DNA of 64,000 nt from NCBI RefSeq assembly GCF_012349115.1, contig NZ_PQIG01000078.1, positions 1-64,000 of the forward strand, in the 5' to 3' direction. Below are positions 59,208-64,000 of this stretch, one piece after another; the stretch's first letter is position 1, and each line of letters opens with the position of its first letter. The notes below the pieces were generated by a model that worked only from the letters and a program-made list of their open reading frames with translations, did not search any database and had not been told where the DNA came from. A program made the translations under genes and the position numbers. Source of the DNA: Rhizobium ruizarguesonis. Its GTDB lineage: Bacteria; Pseudomonadota; Alphaproteobacteria; Rhizobiales; Rhizobiaceae.

Positions 59208-60535
59208 TATCCCTCGCTTTTTGCCAGGACGGGTTCGAACTGTGCCGTCGCTGCCTTCAGTTCGGTTTCGGGATCGGCGCCGCCGATCATGTTGGTGAGA
59301 CCGACGCCATAAACGTCGCGGAACTCGGTGACCGGAATAATGACCGGCAGCGCGAGCTGCGAGATCTTGCCGGAACCGACGACGGCATCAAGCCATGCGC
59401 CCGGCATTTTGACGCCTTCGCGGACCTTCGCGTCCTCGAGGACGGACTGGCGGAAAGGAACCCCGGCGCCAGCCTGCAGCAGACGTGCGCCCATTTCATG
59501 CGAAATCGCCCATTGGCAGAAGAGATACCCGGCTTCTTTTTTCTGGCTTGCCGCGACGACGCCAAGCCCGTCGCCGAAGGTGCCTGCGGCCTGTGCCTTC
59601 GGACCTTTCGGCATGATGCCGTAACCGACCTGGCCGACGACGCGCGATTTTTCCGGATTCTCAATCGGCGGCGCAAAACCAACGCCGTCCAGCCACATGC
59701 CGATCTTGCCCTGCAGGAAGGCCGACTGCGCCTCGGCCCAGTTGAAGCCGGAAACGCCGGGAGGGGCTGTCTTGGTCATCAGTCTTTGATAAAGCTTGGC
59801 CGCATCGATCGCTTCTTGCGACGTCGTGCGCAGCTTGCCATCGGGGCCGAGCGGGCTCGAACCATATCCGAGCAGCAGCGACGTCCAGACCGGCGTATTG
59901 GCATTCTTCAGGCCGCGGGCGACGAAGCCGTAGGTGTTGCTCGAAGGATCGGTGAGCGCCTCCGCAGCACTGGCGAGTTCTTCGAACGTCGTCGGGTAGG
60001 CAAGCCCCTTCTTCTCGAAGAGCGCCTTGTTCCAATAGATGATCCAGTAATCGACCGAGAATGGAAGCGAACGCAGAACGCCGTCCGGATCTTTGGCAAA
60101 AGTCAGGCCGGCTTCGGCGAAGTCGGTTTCTACCAGAGACGGGTCGGTCAGAGAGGGGTCCTTGAGAAAACCGCCGATATCGGCAAGCCAGCCGCCCTTT
60201 TCGAACTGCCGCTTTTGGACATGATAGCTCATGTGCACGACGTCGAAGCTCGGCTTGCCGGAGCTCAGCTCGATGGTCGTCTTCTGTCGCTGCTGTTGTT
60301 CGGGCGTCGCTTCGGCATTGACCTTGATGCCGGTGAGCTCCTCGAATTCGGACAGGTACTTCAGAAGTATTTCGCTGCGCGGGCTCTTGACCAGGTTGAC
60401 TTCGAGCGTCGTGCCGGCAAAGCGCTTCCAATCGACGGCAGCCGACGCCAACCGCACGCCGAGCATGCTGCTGGCGCCAACAGCGGCCGTACCCGCCAGA
60501 AAGCCGCGCCTCGTCGGATTCAAAAACGATGACAT
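59207..60535 (-). CDS. Sugar ABC transporter substrate-binding protein, Tat-type signal
   Basis: This is a 442-residue family 1 binding protein. The N-terminus NPTRRGFLAGTAAVGASSMLG is a twin-arginine signal, unlike the Sec signal of the other sugar-binding protein here. The mature part includes FEELTGIKVNAEATPEQQQRQ near residue 68. Unlike the other four binding-protein genes in the window, it overlaps the next permease gene without an intervening hairpin. Confidence 0.92.
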   Translation of the reverse strand: MSSFLNPTRRGFLAGTAAVGASSMLGVRLASAAVDWKRFAGTTLEVNLVKSPRSEILLKYLSEFEELTGIKVNAEATPEQQQRQKTTIELSSGKPSFDVVHMSYHVQKRQFEKGGWLADIGGFLKDPSLTDPSLVETDFAEAGLTFAKDPDGVLRSLPFSVDYWIIYWNKALFEKKGLAYPTTFEELASAAEALTDPSSNTYGFVARGLKNANTPVWTSLLLGYGSSPLGPDGKLRTTSQEAIDAAKLYQRLMTKTAPPGVSGFNWAEAQSAFLQGKIGMWLDGVGFAPPIENPEKSRVVGQVGYGIMPKGPKAQAAGTFGDGLGVVAASQKKEAGYLFCQWAISHEMGARLLQAGAGVPFRQSVLEDAKVREGVKMPGAWLDAVVGSGKISQLALPVIIPVTEFRDVYGVGLTNMIGGADPETELKAATAQFEPVLAKSEG

Positions 60536-60590
60536 GTGGTACCTCCTCCTTTTGCCGGCGATCTCCTCACCCCCGGCTGTTTATTTCCGA

Positions 60591-61250
60591 TTATATCCTC
60601 AGCGCACGATCTCTTGCGTGATTGATGTGTGCGACAAGGCTGTTGACGGCGTCCTCCGCCGATCGTCTTTCGATCGCCTCGAGCACTTTCAGATGCTCGC
60701 CCATGACAGGTCCGACGTGACCATCGATGCGAAAACGATCCTGACTGATCAGGCGCATCTTGATCGAGTTCACCCGGTAGGCATTCGAGATGATGGTATT
60801 TCCAAGGGCATCGATAAAGGCGTCGTGCATGCCCCAATCGACAGCTTGCGCGTGCACTTCCAATTCGTGCGATCCATCGCCGTTTCGAATGGCGTCGGCG
60901 ATATCCCGATGCTGCTTCAGGAGCCCGGCGATCGTCTCGTCAGACGCAGAGCGGGTGAAAAGCGCGACTGCTTCCTTCTCCAGGAAGACGCGCAGCTGGA
61001 ACGCCTCGCGAATGAGGTTCAGGTCGATATGAGCAATCTGCAAACCCCGCTGGGGGACCGTCTTGATCAGCCCTTCGGCTTCGAGCCGCGGGATGAGTTC
61101 GCGGATGGCGCCGAGCGTCAGCCCCGTCAGCTCGACGAGGCGGCGCTGCGAAACGAACTGGCCGGGGCGCACGTCACGCGCAAGAAGGTGGCGTGTGAAG
61201 CTCTCATACGCCTTTTCCCGCAGTGTCGGCTGCTCGTCCGTTCCGTCCAT
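60591..61250 (-). CDS. GntR-family transcriptional regulator (FCD domain)
   Basis: This 219-residue regulator has a winged helix-turn-helix (VRPGQFVSQRRLVELTGLTLGAIRELIPRLEAEG) and an FCD domain with HDAFIDALGN and EHLKVLEAIERR...VAHINHARDR. The start at 61250 (MDGTDEQPTL) has GGGAGAGG before it; codons further upstream extend into the lyase gene. It lies in the same operon as the lyase and importer and probably represses it. A palindrome CTAACATGTTAG upstream of the operon is the best candidate operator. Confidence 0.9.
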   Translation of the reverse strand: MDGTDEQPTLREKAYESFTRHLLARDVRPGQFVSQRRLVELTGLTLGAIRELIPRLEAEGLIKTVPQRGLQIAHIDLNLIREAFQLRVFLEKEAVALFTRSASDETIAGLLKQHRDIADAIRNGDGSHELEVHAQAVDWGMHDAFIDALGNTIISNAYRVNSIKMRLISQDRFRIDGHVGPVMGEHLKVLEAIERRSAEDAVNSLVAHINHARDRALRI

Positions 61251-61275
61251 CACCTCTCCCAGAAACATGTCCGAC

Positions 61276-62160
61276 CTATGCCGCTTTCGAGCGGAAAAGA
61301 GTGTCGAACGCAAGAGCGAGTTGCGCCTGCCCATCGCCGGATATTGAAACGAGTGGTGGGCGAACCGCAAGCCAGATTTCATCCGACGTCAAGTGAGCCA
61401 CCATGGCCTTCACGGCAGCGGTCACCGGAAATTTCAGCAGTTCGTCCACGAAATCCTCGATGCGGGAATCGTCCTTGCCTTCCTCTGCCATCAGCTTGAC
61501 TTCATGGGGTACGAAATTCGCCATGCCGGAGATTGCACCCTGGCCGCCAAGCCGCACGCCCTTCGCCAGATGACGTTCGTCCCCCACCAGGATGACAAGA
61601 TCGCCATGCGCCTTCAACAGCGCTTCCGTGAACGGCCAGTCGCCGGAAGAATCCTTGACGCCCGTGACGATATTGGGAAAGGCGGTCCGCAGTCGGCCGA
61701 TCAGCGATACGCTCAGCGGGACCATGGTGACCGAGGGGATGTTGTAGACGATAATGTCTCGCGCCTTGTCGCCCAGGATGGCGAAAACAGCCGAAAACCA
61801 CTGGAAGACGCCGTCGTCACTGACGTTTTTGAAGTAGCAAGGGGGAGCAAGAAGGATATTGCGGGCTCCCTCGGAAAGCGCATGCCCGGCCTGCATCGCA
61901 GCATCCTCGGCCGCGTCGACCAGTACGCCGACGATGATTTGCTTTGCTGCTATCCCATTATCAAGCATGGAAGTGAGGACACGTTCACGTTCCTGGGTTC
62001 CTATGGAAGAACCTTCACCCGTCGTCCCGAACAGCGTCACGCTCGAACATCCGGCAGCGAGGCTTCGCCGTGCCTGCTCGATCATCGCCTCGATCATGAT
62101 ATCGCCATGGCTGTCGAATGGTGTGGCGAGAGCGACTGAGAGCCCGAATTTTTGTGTCAA
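61276..62160 (-). CDS. DapA/NanA-family aldolase (dihydrodipicolinate synthase family)
   Basis: This 294-residue class I lyase has the catalytic Tyr in VYNIPS (Y139), the Schiff-base lysine in TGVKDSSGDW (K169) and LFGTTGEGSSI near residue 43. The start is TTG 62160, preceded by GGGAGGAGG. It heads an operon with a GntR regulator, a sugar importer and a PfkB kinase, so it is more likely a catabolic keto-sugar-acid or N-acyl-sugar lyase than a lysine biosynthetic enzyme. Confidence 0.88.
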   Translation of the reverse strand: MTQKFGLSVALATPFDSHGDIMIEAMIEQARRSLAAGCSSVTLFGTTGEGSSIGTQERERVLTSMLDNGIAAKQIIVGVLVDAAEDAAMQAGHALSEGARNILLAPPCYFKNVSDDGVFQWFSAVFAILGDKARDIIVYNIPSVTMVPLSVSLIGRLRTAFPNIVTGVKDSSGDWPFTEALLKAHGDLVILVGDERHLAKGVRLGGQGAISGMANFVPHEVKLMAEEGKDDSRIEDFVDELLKFPVTAAVKAMVAHLTSDEIWLAVRPPLVSISGDGQAQLALAFDTLFRSKAA

Positions 62161-62198
62161 ATATGCCTCCTCCCAATTACCGGCTCAGATGTAGCAGA

Positions 62199-62210
62199 CT
62201 AACATGTTAG
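62199..62210. promoter_or_regulatory. Palindrome CTAACATGTTAG, candidate GntR operator
   Basis: This perfect 12-base palindrome lies 39 bases before the TTG start of the lyase gene, near the expected promoter. It has the size and symmetry of FCD-type GntR sites. Regulation by the GntR protein of the same operon is inference. Confidence 0.5.
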
Positions 62211-62273
62211 ATGTAAAGCGGTGATTGCACACCGCCTCGTTACACGATTGTCGCGGCCGTGGCTTCCCTCCGG

Positions 62274-63578
62274 TCAACTGGCATGCCTTGCTGTTGGCCC
62301 ATTCGCCCGCACGAGCGCCATCAGCATCGGGCCGATCGCAAACTCACCCCTCTCGGTCCTTCGGGTCAGATCTCTGAGATAGCCGCCGGGCGAGTTGATG
62401 TGCCCTCCCCTTTCCAGAATGCAGGCAATCACGGTGGCGGCATTTTCCGGCCCCATGCCGGAGCAGGCTTCCTCATAGGCCGAGGGACTGACGCCGAGCA
62501 TCGAGCGCACGACGACAGCGGCCGACATCAGATCTCGCCAGTTGCCGATGCTTCCGCCGGGCCCGTAGTCGAGAATACCGGGGCAGGCCTGGAGGACGAG
62601 GCCGAGCGGGAAGGATTTCAGGCTATGCCCGGCTCCTGGATCGGCGGCACCCCCCGCCTTGTTGCTCATCCCGCCGGAAGGCTTCGGTTGTTCCGGTCTT
62701 TGCTCGTCCGGCGATCCGGCATTCGGTTCAAGATCGGCAACTGCCCGTTCGCCCTGCTTCGTTTCGAAGCTTGGTTCAAGTTCATAGGTGGATTTGGGAT
62801 TTGAATTCTGTTTGTGCTGCTCATTCTGAGACTCATTGGCGTCTATTTTTTGTGTTTTTATCTGCCTTTCCAGCAAGTTGACGACTTCAGCCCGCAGCAA
62901 TCCCATCTCATCGACCAGCGGAGCCAATTCTTCTGCGGTCGCCACGCGCGGAATCCGGGCGAGGAGCGTTCGAAACATCACTGAAATGCCTTCCCAATCA
63001 CCGGAGACCTCTTCTTCGAGGGCCGTCGCAATCAGCTTGGAGATGTCGCGCCGGCAGATGGTCAACCGTTCCCTGATCGCGCGCAGCAGTTCCCGGTCGG
63101 CAACCGCCTGGGCGGCCAGGTTTTCGATTTCGACTGCACGCGCCAGAAGCGGTGCCACGCTGAACCCGAAGGCCTCGCCGACGGTCCCTGCCCTGTCGCG
63201 GCGCGCATAGCGCTTTCCGTTCGGGCTGTCCTTGCGCAGGATCAGGCCGGCCTCGACCAGAACCCCAAGATGCCGCCTGAGGGTCGCTGGCGTCATGCCG
63301 CGGGCGCGCAGCGAAAGTTGCGCATTCGACGGGAAGACAATCAGGCCCTTCTCCTCGGAAATCTCGTCGTCTGGGTAGAAGGTCAGAAGCGCGTCGAGCA
63401 CCGTCAGCGCCCGATCGGTGACGCCAAGCGCCGGCCGCGCCTCACAGATCGCCCTGAACAGCTTCCACTTGCTGCGCTTCATCCCCGGCTCGATGGTCTC
63501 GGCCAGTTGCTGGCTTGCCAGCATGCCAAGTGACATCGGCCGCCGCCCAAAGGGCGTCGTCACATATCCACTCTCCAT
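62274..63578 (-). CDS. repC: Plasmid replication initiator RepC
   Basis: This 434-residue replication protein of repABC plasmids begins with the family pattern TTPFGRRPMSLGMLASQQLAE and contains WKLFRAICEARPALGVTDRALTVLDALLTFYP. A DNA-binding helical region with SLRARGMTPATLRRHLGVLVEAGLI lies near residues 90-115. The C-terminal domain includes DLMSAAVVVRSMLGVSPSAYEEACSGMG. Residues about 235-265 form a variable acidic/Gln-rich linker encoded by the AT-rich putative origin. GAAGG precedes the ATG. Confidence 0.95.
   Translation of the reverse strand: MESGYVTTPFGRRPMSLGMLASQQLAETIEPGMKRSKWKLFRAICEARPALGVTDRALTVLDALLTFYPDDEISEEKGLIVFPSNAQLSLRARGMTPATLRRHLGVLVEAGLILRKDSPNGKRYARRDRAGTVGEAFGFSVAPLLARAVEIENLAAQAVADRELLRAIRERLTICRRDISKLIATALEEEVSGDWEGISVMFRTLLARIPRVATAEELAPLVDEMGLLRAEVVNLLERQIKTQKIDANESQNEQHKQNSNPKSTYELEPSFETKQGERAVADLEPNAGSPDEQRPEQPKPSGGMSNKAGGAADPGAGHSLKSFPLGLVLQACPGILDYGPGGSIGNWRDLMSAAVVVRSMLGVSPSAYEEACSGMGPENAATVIACILERGGHINSPGGYLRDLTRRTERGEFAIGPMLMALVRANGPTARHAS
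62778..62868. other. AT-rich tract in repC, putative oriV
   Basis: Within the GC-rich repC gene this stretch is clearly AT-rich, with T-runs such as ATTTTTTGTGTTTTTA on the plus strand. In repABC plasmids the replication origin lies inside repC in an AT-rich region of this size. Identification here rests on composition and position only. Confidence 0.5.
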
Positions 63579-63614
63579 TTGCCTTCACCTTCGTTCAGGC
63601 AAAAGAAAACCATC

Positions 63615-63627
63615 CACCAATTTGGTG
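63615..63627. promoter_or_regulatory. Inverted repeat in the repC leader
   Basis: CACCAA-T-TTGGTG lies 37 bases before the repC start codon on its mRNA. In repABC plasmids the leader folds into alternative structures that hide the repC ribosome site when the antisense RNA binds. This repeat may be part of that switch. Confidence 0.4.
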
Positions 63628-63637
63628 CCTAAGACGC

Positions 63638-63666
63638 TTGACTGTGATTCGGGGAAATGCGATTCT
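63638..63666 (+). promoter_or_regulatory. Promoter of the counter-transcribed RNA
   Basis: TTGACT (63638-63643) and GATTCT (63661-63666) are 17 bases apart on the plus strand, opposite to repBC. The -10 is weak. Transcription would start near 63673. Confidence 0.45.
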
Positions 63667-63671
63667 CGATG

Positions 63672-63726
63672 TGCTTAAGATCTGAGAAGGGCTTCCACGA
63701 CGGCGTCGTTGGGGGCCTTTTTCTTT
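63672..63726 (+). ncRNA. Counter-transcribed RNA (ctRNA, incompatibility RNA) of the repABC operon
   Basis: A short antisense RNA of about 55 bases is predicted between repB and repC. It ends in a hairpin around CTTCCACGACG...CGTCGTTGGGGG (63688-63717) followed by TTTTTCTTTT, an intrinsic terminator on the plus strand. This RNA type lowers RepC synthesis by pairing with the repBC leader and is a main copy-number and incompatibility factor of repABC plasmids. The exact 5' end is uncertain. Confidence 0.75.
63688..63726 (+). terminator. Intrinsic terminator of the ctRNA
   Basis: The GC-rich stem has an inner perfect ACGACG/CGTCGT part and G-T pairs outside, followed by ten bases that are nearly all T. 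Confidence 0.65.
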
Positions 63727-63732
63727 TGCGCG

Positions 63733-64000
63733 CTACGCTCCTCTGTCCTTATTGAACTCCTGGAACAGGCCCTTCAGCCTTTCCTGGACGAATTGATCGA
63801 AACCGGGTGCGGTCTTGCCGTCGAAAACGAAGGTTGCACCGGACGCTGTCTTTTTGATCATGACAGGCACCCCATTAACCTGGGTTTTGGCCACCGCTGG
63901 CTTCGGCGCAGCCGTCTTCTTCGTTGCCAGAATGAGTGCCCGCTGAAACCGCTCGTCGCTCGAAATTTTGCGCGCGTCGTCCGCGGACAACTCCACGATG
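63733..64000 (-). CDS. repB: Partitioning protein RepB, C-terminal part (continues past the window)
   Basis: The last 87 or more residues of RepB, the ParB-type centromere-binding protein of the repABC partition system, are visible. The C-terminus GATFVFDGKTAPGFDQFVQERLKGLFQEFNKDRGA fits RepB, where a final beta-rich and helical segment is involved in dimerisation. The start lies beyond 64000 and repA should follow further upstream. No parS-like 16-base palindrome was recognised inside the window. Confidence 0.85.
   Translation of the reverse strand, partial: IVELSADDARKISSDERFQRALILATKKTAAPKPAVAKTQVNGVPVMIKKTASGATFVFDGKTAPGFDQFVQERLKGLFQEFNKDRGA

Noticed and set aside
62161..64000. parS centromere sites of the repABC system
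   Set aside because: No 16-base palindrome of the GTT...GC...AAC type was found in this part; they may lie near repA or repB outside the window.

Overview
The window looks like part of a large repABC plasmid (or chromid) of a Rhizobium of the leguminosarum/etli type. The evidence is a RepC gene with the C-terminal end of RepB and a counter-transcribed RNA between them at the right edge, high-GC coding sequence, rhizobial intergenic palindromic repeats, five binding-protein-dependent ABC importers, and an ehu/eut ectoine operon in the gene order known from Sinorhizobium. No tRNA, rRNA, CRISPR array or insertion sequence was seen.

Layout. 0.1-3.8 kb: a GntR regulator and a polar amino acid ABC importer, all on the minus strand. 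4.0-4.7 kb: a Phd/PIN toxin-antitoxin pair. 4.8-7.8 kb: a second polar amino acid ABC importer. 8.5-24.5 kb: a motility and chemosensing block. It holds a soluble double-PAS chemoreceptor ending in a CheR-type pentapeptide, a 727-residue protein made of DUF1217 repeats, a TetR regulator, a six-EF-hand repeat protein, flgE-flgK-flgL, an unknown small gene, a DUF6502/DUF5666-type pair, a small unknown gene behind two large palindromes, a FitAB-type toxin-antitoxin pair, and a membrane chemoreceptor.

24.6-39.0 kb: ectoine/hydroxyectoine uptake and catabolism. On the minus strand lie enuR, ehuABCD and eutABCDE. On the plus strand lie the AsnC-type regulator doeX, an aldehyde dehydrogenase with a one-base frameshift, a class III aminotransferase and a zinc-less quinone-oxidoreductase-type dehydrogenase. 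EhuABCD imports ectoine, EutD opens the ring, EutE deacetylates the product to diaminobutyrate, DoeD transaminates it, and the aldehyde dehydrogenase should yield aspartate. The frameshift falls on the dehydrogenase of the last step.

39.2-62.2 kb: a carbohydrate catabolism island. It carries two CUT1 sugar importers (binding protein plus two permeases each) but only one CUT1 ATPase. Enzymes are two Gfo/Idh/MocA oxidoreductases, two xylose-isomerase-like TIM barrels, a ribulose-phosphate-epimerase-like protein, a ROK kinase, two PfkB kinases, a LsrF-like aldolase, a DapA/NanA-family lyase and two alpha/beta hydrolases. Regulators of DeoR, LacI and GntR type are scattered through it. The substrate is not evident. 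The mixture resembles pathways that oxidise a sugar to a 3-keto intermediate before processing it.

62.2-64.0 kb: replication end with repC (AT-rich putative oriV inside the gene), the antisense RNA and partial repB. A pattern worth noting across the window is that four of the five importer operons place an unrelated but strong stem-loop directly between the binding-protein gene and the first permease gene.
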